A DNA stretch of 64,000 nt from Ruegeria sp. HKCCA6707 (GTDB lineage Bacteria > Pseudomonadota > Alphaproteobacteria > Rhodobacterales > Rhodobacteraceae), in NCBI RefSeq assembly GCF_013033515.1, contig NZ_WQEG01000005.1:124001-188000 (forward strand), given 5' to 3'. The position numbers and the translations under genes were made by a program. Shown here in pieces: positions 28,361 through 38,170 of this stretch. Within the stretch, counting starts at the first letter, position 1. Each line of letters starts with the position of its first letter. The notes under the pieces are model-generated. The model had not been told where the DNA came from, did no database searches, and saw nothing but the letters and a program-made list of their open reading frames with translations.

Positions 28361-29588
28361 ATGGTCGCCTTTGCTCAAACCGTTGCCTTTCAGGGGGTCG
28401 ATGCCCGCCCGGTTGAGGTGCAATGCGCCGTATCCCCTGCCCGCCGCGATGACGGCCGCTGCCGAAGACCGCACGCTGCTCTGCCCCCGCGCCTCCAGCG
28501 CCGAGGCGGCTTGGGTCGACGCGACGCAGGTAATCGGTGCGGGTTCCTTGGGCGATGTGGTACGCCACTTCACCGGACAATCGCCGCTGGCCGCTGCGAC
28601 ACCAGGAGAGGTCACATTGGACACGAGCCCGCGTGATCTACGAGACGTCAAAGGGCAGGAACGCGCCAAGCGCGCGCTAGAGATCGCCGCCGCAGGACGA
28701 CATCATCTGATCATGATCGGGACACCGGGGTCGGGTAAATCCATGCTGGCGGCACGCCTGCCGGGCATCTTGCCGCCCCTGACCCCGACCGAGGCGCTGG
28801 AAACCTCGATGATCCAATCCCTCTGCGGCCTGTTGGACGAAGGCGGTATCAGCCGCACCCGCCCGTTTCGCGAGCCCCATCATACCGCCTCGATGGCGGC
28901 AATCGTGGGTGGTGGCAAAGGTGCGAAACCGGGCGAGATATCATTGGCGCATAACGGCGTTCTGTTCATGGACGAGTTTCCCGAATTCCCGCGCACAGTG
29001 TTGGAAACCCTGCGCCAACCGATTGAAACCGGCGAAGTGATGGTGGCCCGTGCCAATGCCCATGTGAAATATCCCTGTCGGTTCATGCTGGTTGCCGCTG
29101 CAAACCCGTGCAAATGCGGCTATCTCACCGATCCCGCCCGCGCCTGTTCCCGCGTTCCTGGATGCGGAGAAGACTATCTGGGGCGCATTTCAGGCCCTTT
29201 GATGGACCGGTTCGATTTGCGGATCGAGGTTCCTCCGGTCGCCTTCACCGATCTGGATCTGCCACCGTCTGGCGACAGCTCAACCGCCGTTGCGGCCCGC
29301 GTGGACGCAGCGCGGCAGATACAGGCAGACCGATTCAAAGACACACCCGATACCCGCCAAAACGCGGATGTAGAGGGGAAACTGCTGGAAGAAATCGCCG
29401 CGCCTGATCCCGGAGGCAAAGACTTGTTGTTGAGAGCCGCCGAACGCTATGGCCTGTCGGCCCGCGCCTTTCACCGCATCCTGCGCGTGGCGCGCACGAT
29501 TGCGGATCTGGCCGGTGAGGATGCAATCCGCCGCCCGCATGTGGCCGAGGCGCTGAGTTTTCGCATCAGCGCCAAGGTGGCGGGTTAA
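28361..29588 (+). pseudogene. comM: comM (YifB, Mg-chelatase-like ATPase) with internal deletion and frameshift
   Basis: ComM is a hexameric AAA+ helicase that promotes branch migration during natural transformation. The first about 25 codons (MVAFAQTVAFQGVDARPVEV, then QCAVSP) match the ComM start and are read from 28361. At about 28437 the sequence jumps, in another frame, to LPAAMTAAAEDRTLL, which normally lies about 120 residues in. From there 383 residues are intact: Walker A GTPGSGKSMLAARLPG, Walker B VLFMDEFPEF, zinc-like CKCGY...C and the C-terminal Mg_chelatase_C domain. Roughly 95 codons of the Lon-like N-terminal domain are missing and the frame is shifted. Internal ATG 28449 has no good Shine-Dalgarno. 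The 3' end overlaps gshB by 4 bases. Confidence 0.8.
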
Positions 29589-30517
29589 ATCTTGGCCTCG
29601 ATCGCCTGCCAGATCTTTTCGGCGATGTTCACGCCATCAAAGCGTTCCAGCTCCTGAATGCCGGTGGGTGAGGTCACGTTGATCTCGGTCAGATAATCAC
29701 CAATCACGTCGATGCCGACAAAGATCTGACCTTTTTCCTTCAACAAAGGCCCGATGGCCGCGCAGATCTCTTTATCGCGTTCGGTCAGACCGATCTTTTC
29801 CGGGCGCCCGCCCACATGCATGTTCGACCGCGTTTCGCCTTTGGCAGGCACCCGATTGATCGCGCCAACCGCTTCGCCATCGACCAGAATGACGCGTTTG
29901 TCGCCATTGCTGACATCCGGCAGGAATTTCTGAACGATCAGGGGTTCACGCGAAAACCCGGTGAAGAGCTCATGCAATGAGGTCAGGTTGCGATCATTGG
30001 CATCCAGCCGAAACACACCCGCGCCCCCGTTGCCATAAAGCGGTTTGAGGATGATATCGCCGTGCTTTTCCTTGAACGCTTTGATGGTCTGCAAGTCACG
30101 CGCGATGGTGGTAGGCGGCGTCAGCTCAGGGAAATCCAGCACCAGCAGTTTTTCTGGATAGTTCCGCACCCAAAACGGATCGTTCACCACCAGCGCCTTG
30201 CCTTTGAGCCGGTCCAGAAGGTGGGTCGAGGTGATGTAGTGCATGTCAAAAGGCGGGTCTTGCCGCAGCCAGATCACGTCGAAATCGGCCAGATCAACCT
30301 CACGCTCGGGGCCCAATACAGCAGGATCACCCGGCACGCGCTGAACCGTCATGTCCTGTCCGCGCGCGGTAATGCGACCTTCCTGATAGGCGAGCTGATC
30401 GGGTCCGTAGAAAAACAGCGTATGCCCACGGGCCTGCGCCTCTTCGGCCAGACGGAATGAGCTGTCGGCGTTGATATCCACGGCCCCGATCGGGTCCATC
30501 TGAAAGGCAATTTTCAT
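29585..30517 (-). CDS. gshB: Glutathione synthetase
   Basis: Joins gamma-glutamylcysteine and glycine with ATP, the second step of glutathione synthesis. The 310-residue protein fits the bacterial GshB family. It has an N-terminal pre-ATP-grasp domain ([20 protein letters not shown]), the ATP-grasp loop [15 protein letters not shown], and metal-binding [15 protein letters not shown] near the end. It is the last gene of rsmI-yraN-gshB, with 73 bases between yraN and gshB. GST and HCCA-isomerase-like proteins in this window would use its product. Confidence 0.96.
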   Translation of the reverse strand: MKIAFQMDPIGAVDINADSSFRLAEEAQARGHTLFFYGPDQLAYQEGRITARGQDMTVQRVPGDPAVLGPEREVDLADFDVIWLRQDPPFDMHYITSTHLLDRLKGKALVVNDPFWVRNYPEKLLVLDFPELTPPTTIARDLQTIKAFKEKHGDIILKPLYGNGGAGVFRLDANDRNLTSLHELFTGFSREPLIVQKFLPDVSNGDKRVILVDGEAVGAINRVPAKGETRSNMHVGGRPEKIGLTERDKEICAAIGPLLKEKGQIFVGIDVIGDYLTEINVTSPTGIQELERFDGVNIAEKIWQAIEAKI

Positions 30518-30590
30518 GGCGCGTCCCTCGTATTTACGCCTGATACATGGCGTAGCAGCGCCCCAGGTTCAATGGCGATTTCAATGGCGA

Positions 30591-30962
30591 TCAAACCTGT
30601 CCGAAGGCATTTTCAATAATTTGAACCGCGCCCGAGGCGTCAACAAGCGCCGCGTCAAACCGCGCATTGGTCAGCTGCCCGGCCGGTTCGGTTTCCAGAA
30701 ACTGCGCTGCCGATGCGTAAATACGTGCCATTTGGCGCTTACTGATACGGGCCGCAGCGGCGTCAAAGCTGTGGCTTTTCTTGACCTCGATAAAGACCAG
30801 ACCTTCGCTGTCGCGCGCGATCAGATCAATCTCACCCCCGGCACCGCGCCAGCGGTGGTGGAGGATCCGGTATCCGCGCCGCGCATAGTCATCGGCCACC
30901 GACATCTCTGCCGATTGGCCTGCGTGATAGGTGAGTGTGCCGCGCGTGGATCGTTTGGCCAA
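30591..30962 (-). CDS. YraN/UPF0102 family protein
   Basis: A 123-residue protein related to restriction-type endonucleases. The family core is visible: AEMSVADDYARRGYRILHH, then GGEIDLIARDSEGLVFIEVKK (the E-x-D-x10-ExK nuclease-like arrangement) and KRQMARIYASAAQFL. Its cellular role is not established. It starts two bases after the rsmI stop, the classic rsmI-yraN pairing, so cotranscription is almost certain. Confidence 0.9.
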   Translation of the reverse strand: MAKRSTRGTLTYHAGQSAEMSVADDYARRGYRILHHRWRGAGGEIDLIARDSEGLVFIEVKKSHSFDAAAARISKRQMARIYASAAQFLETEPAGQLTNARFDAALVDASGAVQIIENAFGQV

Positions 30963-30963
30963 T

Positions 30964-31821
30964 TCATCCCTTTCCCAGCTTCAGCGCCTTTTGATATATC
31001 GGGCGGCGCGGCAACTTGTACATCTGCGCCACCAGATCCGCCGCATCGCGCACCGAATGGCTTTCCAAAGCGTCTTTCAACGCTTGATCTACGTCAGATT
31101 CGTTAACGCTTGGCGAATGGCTGCGGTCGACCAGCAAGACCACCTCACCCTTGACGGTGGTGGATTCATAATCCGAGGCCAATTGCGCAAGTGTTCCGCG
31201 CCGCACTTCTTCGAACTTTTTCGTCAACTCACGACAGATGGCAACCTGTCGATCACCGCCCAGCACATCGGCCATATCCGACAGGCAGGCCGCCAACCGC
31301 TTGGGCGATTCGTAAAAGACCAGCGTGCCGGGGATATCGCGCAGCGCCTCGATACGCGCTTTGCGGGCACCGGTCGCATTGGGCAAAAACCCGGCAAAGA
31401 AAAACGCATCTGTGGGCAAGCCCGCAAGCGTCAGCGCCGTCAACGCAGCCGACGGCCCGGGCGCGCAGGTGACCATGAACCCCGCCTCGGACGCCTGCCG
31501 TCCAAGGTCGTACCCCGGGTCAGCGATCAGGGGCATCCCGGCTTCGGACGCATAGGCAACGGACTTGCCGTCGCGTAGTGCATCAAGGATTTTCTCGCGC
31601 GCGCCTGCGCCGCTGTGATCGTGATAGGCTTGGATCCGCCGACCTTCCAGCGGGATGCCGTGGATCTCCATCAACCGGCGCAAACTGCGGGTGTCTTCTG
31701 CGGCGACTACATCTGCCGAGGCCAGTACGTCCAAAGCCCTCAGCGTGATATCGCGCGCCGTTCCAATCGGCGTGGCCACAAAATACAGCCCGGCGTTCAA
31801 TTTGGTTTTTACAAAATTCAA
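30964..31821 (-). CDS. rsmI: 16S rRNA (cytidine-1402-2'-O)-methyltransferase
   Basis: Methylates the ribose of C1402 in the 16S rRNA decoding centre. The 285-residue protein belongs to the tetrapyrrole-methylase fold: LYFVATPIGTARDITLRALDVL at the N-terminus, the VAAEDTR loop, LISDPGY-like PLIADPGYDLGRQ and CAPGPSAALTALTLAGLPTD for SAM binding, and VFYESPKRL. It heads the minus-strand operon with yraN and gshB and is divergent from the LpoA-like lipoprotein gene, with 87 bases shared as promoter region. Confidence 0.95.
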   Translation of the reverse strand: MNFVKTKLNAGLYFVATPIGTARDITLRALDVLASADVVAAEDTRSLRRLMEIHGIPLEGRRIQAYHDHSGAGAREKILDALRDGKSVAYASEAGMPLIADPGYDLGRQASEAGFMVTCAPGPSAALTALTLAGLPTDAFFFAGFLPNATGARKARIEALRDIPGTLVFYESPKRLAACLSDMADVLGGDRQVAICRELTKKFEEVRRGTLAQLASDYESTTVKGEVVLLVDRSHSPSVNESDVDQALKDALESHSVRDAADLVAQMYKLPRRPIYQKALKLGKG

Positions 31822-31908
31822 AGCTGGACCCTCACAGCGTGACGTTTATTATCGCGGCGCAATAGTATAGCAGCGTGCCAAGCCGCCGATCAGGGAGTTC
31901 TCATTTAG

Positions 31909-33081
31909 ATGTTTACCGTTTGCAACCCCGTACGCAAGCTGGCGCGTTTCGCGACCGTTCTGGCCGCCGCAGCCGTGCTGGCCGCCTGTGAACCCGGTGG
32001 ATTTGGTGGAGGTCCGTCGATCAATACCTCCGAGCCTGTGCCCGTTGCTTTGCTGGTTCCAAGCGGCTCACCCCAATCCGGTGATGCAGAGCTTGCCCGC
32101 AGTCTTGAGAATGCCGCGCGTCTGGCCATGTCGGATCTGCCAAATGTGCTGATCGATCTGCGGGTCTATGATACTGCAGGCAGCGCCAATACAGCCGCGG
32201 CAGTGGCGCAGCAGGCTGTTGCCGACGGTGCCAAGATCATTCTGGGGCCCGTCTACGCCCAGGCTGCGAACTCGGCAGGCCTGGCTGTTTTGAACAACAA
32301 CGTCAATGTGCTGTCCTTCTCGAACAACACCAGCATCGCGGGTGGCAACGTTTATGTTCTGGGCCCAACCTTCCAGAACACCGCCGACCGTCTGGTCAGC
32401 TATGCAGGCCGCCAGGGCAAGTCGAGCGCTGTCATTGTCAGCAGCAACGACGCCGCTGGTCAGCAAGCGCAGTCGGCAATTGCCTCGGCTTTAGGCAGCA
32501 GCCCGGTGGCCAATGCGGGCACGGTTAATTTCGAACGTTCGCAGCAAGGTGTGATCGACTCGATCCCAACAGTCAAAGCGACTGTAGACGCCAACAACGC
32601 CGACGCGATGTTCCTAACCGCCACAACGGCGGGGGCCCTGCCGCTGTTCTCGCAACTGCTGCCGGAAGCAGGTGTATCACCGGCCACCACGCAGTATATC
32701 GGCCTGACTCGCTGGGATATCCCCGCGCAGACACTTGAATTGCCCGGTGTGCAAGGCGGGTGGTTCGCTCTACCCGACCCTGCCAAGGCGCAAGCCTATC
32801 GCCAGCGGTACAACAACACGTATGGCGAAGCGCCGCATCCAATCAGCGGGTTGGCTTATGACGGCATCGCTGCTATCGGCGCACTGGTCAGCCAGGGGAA
32901 TTCCAACGCACTGTCCGGCGCCGCCCTGACCCAAGGGGCCGGCTTTCAAGGAGTCGGAGGCATCTTCCGCCTGCTGCCCAACGGAACAAACCAACGCGGC
33001 CTCGCGGTCGCGACAATTCAGAACAAACAGGTGGTTGTGATTGACCCTGCCCCACAAAGCTTCTCTGGCGCCGGATTCTGA
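31909..33081 (+). CDS. LpoA-like lipoprotein, penicillin-binding protein activator
   Basis: A 390-residue exported lipoprotein with a lipobox LAAC (Cys about residue 27) after a basic and hydrophobic signal. The mature part has the type 1 periplasmic-binding fold shared by LpoA and branched-chain amino acid receptors: VPVALLVPSGSPQSGDAELARSLENAARLA, then LGPVYAQAANSAG and ISGLAYDGIAAIGAL. E. coli LpoA activates PBP1A from the outer membrane. Genomic context (next to rsmI and yraN, as yraM in E. coli) supports this. The N-terminal TPR half of E. coli LpoA is absent. The 3' end overlaps glnD by 41 bases. Confidence 0.82.
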   Translation: MFTVCNPVRKLARFATVLAAAAVLAACEPGGFGGGPSINTSEPVPVALLVPSGSPQSGDAELARSLENAARLAMSDLPNVLIDLRVYDTAGSANTAAAVAQQAVADGAKIILGPVYAQAANSAGLAVLNNNVNVLSFSNNTSIAGGNVYVLGPTFQNTADRLVSYAGRQGKSSAVIVSSNDAAGQQAQSAIASALGSSPVANAGTVNFERSQQGVIDSIPTVKATVDANNADAMFLTATTAGALPLFSQLLPEAGVSPATTQYIGLTRWDIPAQTLELPGVQGGWFALPDPAKAQAYRQRYNNTYGEAPHPISGLAYDGIAAIGALVSQGNSNALSGAALTQGAGFQGVGGIFRLLPNGTNQRGLAVATIQNKQVVVIDPAPQSFSGAGF

Positions 33082-35860
33082 TTGGGCTCTTCGGATCGCT
33101 CCTCCGCTGGGGGAGCTGATTTGCCCGGCAGACGAAATCTTCGACAGCGCCGCGGTCAGCACTCAGCTTGCCAACGCATTCGAGACCATCACGGATAACA
33201 CCGCATTACGTGCCGAAACGGTGCGCATTCTGCGGGACACCCAGAAAACAGGACGCAAAGCTATAGCAGAGGCTTTTGCCGAACGTCCTTTTGATGCCCG
33301 ACCGCTGACCCGCTCATACGCCTATCTTACCGACCAACTGGTCTGCGTCGCCATGCAGGTATCCAGCGAAAAGCTGCACCCGCTGGCCACGCCTACGCGC
33401 GGAGAGCGGATCGCAGTGATGGCGGTGGGCGGCTATGGTCGTGGCGAAATGGCCCCAGCTTCGGATGTCGATCTGCTGTTCCTGACGCCCTACAAGATCA
33501 CCGCCTGGGCCGAGAGCGTCATCGAATCCATGCTGTACATCCTTTGGGATCTGCGGCTTAAGGTTGGCCATTCCTCGCGCACGATCAAGGATTGCCTGCG
33601 CCTTGGGGCCGAGGATTTCACGATCCGCACCGCGATGCTGGAACACCGACAACTGGCAGGCGACAGCGCCCTGGCGCAAGAGCTGGACACCCGGCTGCAA
33701 GAAGATCTGTTCAAAGGTTCTGAAAAGCAGTTCATCGAGGCCAAACTACAAGAACGCGAAGCGCGGCACCTCAAGCAGGGCCAACGCTATGTGGTCGAAC
33801 CGAACGTCAAAGAGGGCAAAGGCGGGCTGCGCGACCTGCAATCGCTCTACTGGATCGCCAAATACATCTACGGCGTACAGGACGTGGCTGAATTGGTGCC
33901 GCTCGGCCTGTTTACCGCCGAGGAGTTTCGGGGTTTTGTCCAGGCCGAAGAATTCCTTTGGGCGGTCCGGTCTCATCTTCATTTGGTCACTGGCCGGGCA
34001 ACCGAACAACTGACCTTCGACCTGCAGGTCGAAGTGGCCGAGCGCATGGGGTACAAAGACCGCGCCGGGCGTCGCGGCGTCGAAATCTTTATGCAGCGCT
34101 ATTTCCGCGAAGCCACAAGCGTGGGCGAGTTGACCCGGATCTTCCTGACCAAGCTGGAAGCTGCTCATGTCAAAAGCGCGCCTCTGCTTGAACGGATCTT
34201 CCGCCGCCGCCCCCGGGTCAAAGACGGGTACAAGGTTGTACACGGGCGTCTGGATGTTGCAGATCCAGACACGTTCCTGACCGACAAGCTGAATATGCTG
34301 CGCCTGTTCGAAGAAGGTCTGCGCACCGGAATGCTGATCCACCCGGACGCGATGCGCCTGGTCTCGGCCAATCTGGATCTGATCGACGAAGATATGCGCA
34401 ACGACAAGGAAGCGCAGCGTATCTTTCTGGATCTGATGCTGAAGCACGGAAACCCCGAGCGCGCATTGCGGCGCATGAACGAATTGGGTGTTCTGTCGAC
34501 CTTCCTGCCCGAGTTCGAGCCCATCGTCGCGATGATGCAGTTCAACATGTATCACAGCTATACGGTGGACGAGCACATCATTCAGTGCATCACACATCTG
34601 GCCCGAATTGAACGTGGTGAGCTGATCGAAGCTTTGCCTTTGGCGTCATCGATCCTGAAAAACGGCGTGAACCGCAAGGTTCTCTATGTCGCTTTGTTGC
34701 TGCATGACATCGCAAAAGGCCGCCCCGAGGATCATTCAATCCTGGGCGCCCAGATCGCGCGGAAGGTGGCGCCACGCTTAGGGCTCGGCAAGTCCGAGTG
34801 CAAAACGGTGGAATGGCTTGTGCGTTATCATTTGCTGATGTCGGACATGGCACAGAAACGCGACATCTCGGACCCGCGTACAATCCGCGATTTTGCTAAG
34901 GCGGTGAAAACCGTCAAACGTCTGGATCTGCTGACGGTCCTGACCGTCTGCGATATTCGCGGCGTTGGACCAAACACTTGGAACAACTGGAAAGCCACGT
35001 TGTTGCGCGCGCTACATGCCGAAACCAAGCGCGCGCTTGAGACCGGTATGGAAGACCTCAACCGCGCCAATCGCGGAGCTGAGGCGAAAAAGGCGCTGCG
35101 AGCCCGACTTGCAGATTGGCCCAAGGCGGACCTCAAGACCGAAACCGGGCGGCATTACGATCCCTATTGGCAGGGCCTCAACACCGCGACCCAAGTCGAA
35201 TTTGCCGAGATGCTGCGCGCATTGGAAACCAGCGGAGACCCCGGCGCGATGGAGATCCGCCTGCATCCCGACGAGGATCGCGACGCTACCCGTGCCTGTT
35301 TCGCCATGGCAGACCATCCGGGCATTTTCGCGCGCATTGCGGGGGCTTTGGCGCTTGTTGGGGCCAATGTGGTGGATGCTCGCAGCTATACGACCAAAGA
35401 TGGTTACGTGGCTGACGCCTTCTGGCTGCAGGATGCGCAGGGCCGGCCGTTCGAGGCTGATCGCCTGCCGCGTCTGACCAAGATGATCAGCCGAACGCTG
35501 AAAGGCGAGGTCGTGGCGCAAGAGGCGCTCAAATCCCGCGACAAGATCAAGAAGCGCGAAAAAGCCTTTAACGTTCCCACGCATATCACTTTCGACAATG
35601 AAGGGTCCGAGATCTATACGTTGATCGAGGTCGATACCCGCGATCGCCCTGGTCTGCTCTATGACCTGGCGCGCGCGTTGGCGGCATCGAATGTCTACAT
35701 CGCCAATGCAGTGATCGCCACCTATGGCGAACAGGTGGTCGATACATTCTATGTCAAAGACATGTTTGGCCTGAAATACCACTCGGAAAGCAAACAGCGC
35801 GCCTTGGAAAGCCGGTTGCGCAAGGCCATTGCCGACGGCGCCGAGCGCGCCGCGTCATGA
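33041..35860 (+). CDS. glnD: Bifunctional PII uridylyltransferase/uridylyl-removing enzyme
   Basis: Senses glutamine and adds or removes UMP from PII proteins, the top of the nitrogen-control cascade. The 939-residue protein has all four domains. The nucleotidyltransferase has GGYGRGEMAPASDVD at 130-144. A helical linker follows. The HD phosphohydrolase has DEHIIQ and HDIAKGRPEDH. Two C-terminal ACT domains start near 750 (ADHPGIFARIAGAL) and 855 (DTRDRPGLLYDLARAL). The proposed start is a TTG inside the lipoprotein gene, with AGGTGG six bases upstream. The next in-frame GTG is 180 bases on and would cut conserved sequence. Confidence 0.94.
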   Translation: MTLPHKASLAPDSDWALRIAPPLGELICPADEIFDSAAVSTQLANAFETITDNTALRAETVRILRDTQKTGRKAIAEAFAERPFDARPLTRSYAYLTDQLVCVAMQVSSEKLHPLATPTRGERIAVMAVGGYGRGEMAPASDVDLLFLTPYKITAWAESVIESMLYILWDLRLKVGHSSRTIKDCLRLGAEDFTIRTAMLEHRQLAGDSALAQELDTRLQEDLFKGSEKQFIEAKLQEREARHLKQGQRYVVEPNVKEGKGGLRDLQSLYWIAKYIYGVQDVAELVPLGLFTAEEFRGFVQAEEFLWAVRSHLHLVTGRATEQLTFDLQVEVAERMGYKDRAGRRGVEIFMQRYFREATSVGELTRIFLTKLEAAHVKSAPLLERIFRRRPRVKDGYKVVHGRLDVADPDTFLTDKLNMLRLFEEGLRTGMLIHPDAMRLVSANLDLIDEDMRNDKEAQRIFLDLMLKHGNPERALRRMNELGVLSTFLPEFEPIVAMMQFNMYHSYTVDEHIIQCITHLARIERGELIEALPLASSILKNGVNRKVLYVALLLHDIAKGRPEDHSILGAQIARKVAPRLGLGKSECKTVEWLVRYHLLMSDMAQKRDISDPRTIRDFAKAVKTVKRLDLLTVLTVCDIRGVGPNTWNNWKATLLRALHAETKRALETGMEDLNRANRGAEAKKALRARLADWPKADLKTETGRHYDPYWQGLNTATQVEFAEMLRALETSGDPGAMEIRLHPDEDRDATRACFAMADHPGIFARIAGALALVGANVVDARSYTTKDGYVADAFWLQDAQGRPFEADRLPRLTKMISRTLKGEVVAQEALKSRDKIKKREKAFNVPTHITFDNEGSEIYTLIEVDTRDRPGLLYDLARALAASNVYIANAVIATYGEQVVDTFYVKDMFGLKYHSESKQRALESRLRKAIADGAERAAS

Positions 35861-37398
35861 AACAGATCCGTCTGTTCTCGGGCCTGTTCACAGTCGGGTT
35901 CTGGACGCTTGCCAGCCGTATCCTTGGTTTCGTTCGAGAGATCCTGCTAACCGCCTATATCGGACCCGGAACGGTGATGGATGCCTTTGTAGCAGCCTTC
36001 CGCTTGCCCAACATGTTCCGCCGGTTCTTTGCCGAAGGCGCCTTCAATGCGGCTTTTGTGCCGATGTTTTCCAAGCGGCTGGAAGGAGGCGAAGATGCGC
36101 AGGGCTTTGCCCAAGATGCGTTCAACCTGCTGGCCGTCGCGGTTCTGACACTGGTCGGCCTGGCCATGGTGTTCATGCCAGCCCTGGTCTGGATCACCGC
36201 CGAGGGGTTTTATGGCGACGAACGCTTCGATCTGGCGGTTGACTACAGCTATGTGGTGTTTCCCTACATCCTGTTCATGGCTTTGGCCGCGCTGTTTTCC
36301 GGGGTGCTGAACGCGACAGGCCGGTTTGCCGCAGCGGCAGCGGCCCCCGTCTTGTTGAACATATTCGCCTGCTCGGCCCTCGTTTTCGGGGCGATATCGG
36401 GGGGCGAAGTCATTCGTTGGCTGATCGCCGTCATCCCCGTTGCCGGGGTTGCCCAATTGGCGCTGGTCTGGGTTGCAACCGAACGCGCCGGGGTCGTAAT
36501 CCGCCCCGGGTTTCCAAAACTCAGCCCGGAAATGCGCCATATGGTCCGCGTTGCTGTGCCTGCCGCTCTGGCGATGGGGGTCACTCAGGTCAATCTGGTG
36601 GTCGGGCAATTGGTGGCATCCAAGACCGAAAAAGCCGTGAGCTGGCTTTTTGCCGCTGACCGTCTCTATCAATTGCCGCTGGGTGTGGTGGGGATTGCGG
36701 TCAGTATCGTATTGCTGCCCGACCTGTCGCGCCGTTTGCGCGCAGATGACAAGGACGGCGCTCGCAACGCTTTTTCCCGCGCGGGCGAATTCACCTTGCT
36801 GCTGACCATTCCTTCGACCGTCGCTTTCGTCATCATCCCGCAACCGTTGGTGTCGGTCCTGTTTGAACGTGGCCAGTTCAGCACCGAAGATACAATCGCA
36901 ACCGCGATGGCCGTGGCCATTTACGGCATCGGGCTGCCTGCCTTCATGCTGCAGAAGCTGCTTCAGCCATTGTTCTTTGCCCGCGAAGATACCAAATCGC
37001 CGTTTCGCTATGCGGTGGTGGCCATGGTGGTCAATGCGGTGCTGGCGTTCGGGCTCTTTCCACTGGTGGGCTGGATCGCCCCGGCCATTGCGGCCTCGGC
37101 TGCGGGTTGGGCGATGGTGCTGTTGCTGGCCATTGGCGCGCGCCGCATGGGTGATGAGGCCCGATTTGATGAGCGTTTCAAACGCCGGATCTGGCGTATC
37201 GTGGCGGCATCAGCTGGAATGGGCGTGGTGCTTTACGCCGCGATCCAACTATTCGGCTGGGCATTCCAACTGGAAGGCTGGCGCTATTTGGCCCTGGTTT
37301 TGCTGATCGTAATTGCCGCAGCGGCCTATTTCATCCTTGGCCATCTGCTCAAGGCATTCCAATTGTCCGAGTTCAAACGCGCCTTGCGACGGTCGTAA
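35857..37398 (+). CDS. murJ: Lipid II flippase MurJ
   Basis: Flips lipid II across the inner membrane for peptidoglycan synthesis (MOP exporter superfamily, formerly MviN). The 513-residue protein has about 14 hydrophobic helices. Signatures include TLASRILGFVREILLTAYIG at the N-terminus, FRLPNMFRRFFAEGAFNAAFVP and the YQLPLGVVGIAVSIVLLPDLSR block. It overlaps glnD by ATGA. Its stop abuts the stop of the convergent rhomboid-like gene with no bases between. Confidence 0.96.
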   Translation: MKQIRLFSGLFTVGFWTLASRILGFVREILLTAYIGPGTVMDAFVAAFRLPNMFRRFFAEGAFNAAFVPMFSKRLEGGEDAQGFAQDAFNLLAVAVLTLVGLAMVFMPALVWITAEGFYGDERFDLAVDYSYVVFPYILFMALAALFSGVLNATGRFAAAAAAPVLLNIFACSALVFGAISGGEVIRWLIAVIPVAGVAQLALVWVATERAGVVIRPGFPKLSPEMRHMVRVAVPAALAMGVTQVNLVVGQLVASKTEKAVSWLFAADRLYQLPLGVVGIAVSIVLLPDLSRRLRADDKDGARNAFSRAGEFTLLLTIPSTVAFVIIPQPLVSVLFERGQFSTEDTIATAMAVAIYGIGLPAFMLQKLLQPLFFAREDTKSPFRYAVVAMVVNAVLAFGLFPLVGWIAPAIAASAAGWAMVLLLAIGARRMGDEARFDERFKRRIWRIVAASAGMGVVLYAAIQLFGWAFQLEGWRYLALVLLIVIAAAAYFILGHLLKAFQLSEFKRALRRS

Positions 37399-38085
37399 TC
37401 ACTCGCGACGGATGCGGCTTACGATCCGGGACCAGCCGCCCGGTGCCAGAACGAAGGACAAACCAAACCCTGTAGCGAAACCGCCCAGGTCAGCGACCCA
37501 GTCCGAGGTCCCCCCAAACAGCAAACCAAATACAAGCTGAATGCCCATCAGCATCGCAATCAGGCTGAACGCTCGCGACTGGTTTTCTCCGATCAAAGAC
37601 AATCTGCGCCACAACAGCCAGGTAAATGCGCCGATCAGCCCATAGACCGGCGGGAACCCTCCGACCAAGGGATAGGCCGGGTCCAACAGCAGCACATAGG
37701 CCAAAGCGCCGCCCACACCGGACAGTACAAAGATCACCAGCATCTGCACGCCACCAAAAACCTCGGCCACCATCTTGCCCATCGCCAGTAAAAAGACGGA
37801 CACAAAAATGGCCTGAGTGAAGCTGCCCGAGACAAACGGATAGGTGACAAAGCGCATCACATAGTCCAGCGGCCAGCGCCCGTTTTGCACCATCCAGTTG
37901 AAGACATTGGGCGAAAACGAATATTTCTCAAGCGCCAGCAGCCGCCATCCGACAGCTTCGGGTCCGCCGATCAATCCGCGTGCGCCAAGGGTAAAGGCCA
38001 GCTCGATCCCCATGATACACAAAAACAGCGCCACAACGGCGGGTGGCAAGGGGTTCACGGCGTGTACATTGTGGTCACTGCTCAT
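37399..38085 (-). CDS. Rhomboid-family membrane protein lacking catalytic Ser and His
   Basis: A 228-residue membrane protein with about six helices and the rhomboid layout (WR-type region in loop 1, SGVGGALAYVLL in helix 3). Active rhomboids have GxSG in helix 4 and AHxxG in helix 6. Here the aligned positions read G143-F144-P145-P146-V147-Y148-G149-L150 and A198-D199-L200-G201-G202. The nucleophile Ser is replaced by Phe and the His by Asp, so it is predicted to be proteolytically inactive. It may act as a binding or quality-control pseudoprotease, as Derlins and iRhoms do. It is divergent from trpS. Confidence 0.8.
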   Translation of the reverse strand: MSSDHNVHAVNPLPPAVVALFLCIMGIELAFTLGARGLIGGPEAVGWRLLALEKYSFSPNVFNWMVQNGRWPLDYVMRFVTYPFVSGSFTQAIFVSVFLLAMGKMVAEVFGGVQMLVIFVLSGVGGALAYVLLLDPAYPLVGGFPPVYGLIGAFTWLLWRRLSLIGENQSRAFSLIAMLMGIQLVFGLLFGGTSDWVADLGGFATGFGLSFVLAPGGWSRIVSRIRRE

Positions 38086-38170
38086 TGGGCGGCCCTTTGC
38101 GGCTGTTGACGTCCCTTGACCTCATGGGTAAGCGACGGGGGCTGATTTTTCCAGACGGGAGTTTCCTTCG

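Noticed and set aside
28095-28436. Upstream extension of the comM C-terminal frame (114 codons before LPAAM)
   Set aside because: It lies over the GST gene in another frame with Arg/Pro-rich nonsense sequence; the true comM N-terminus is at 28361 in a different frame.
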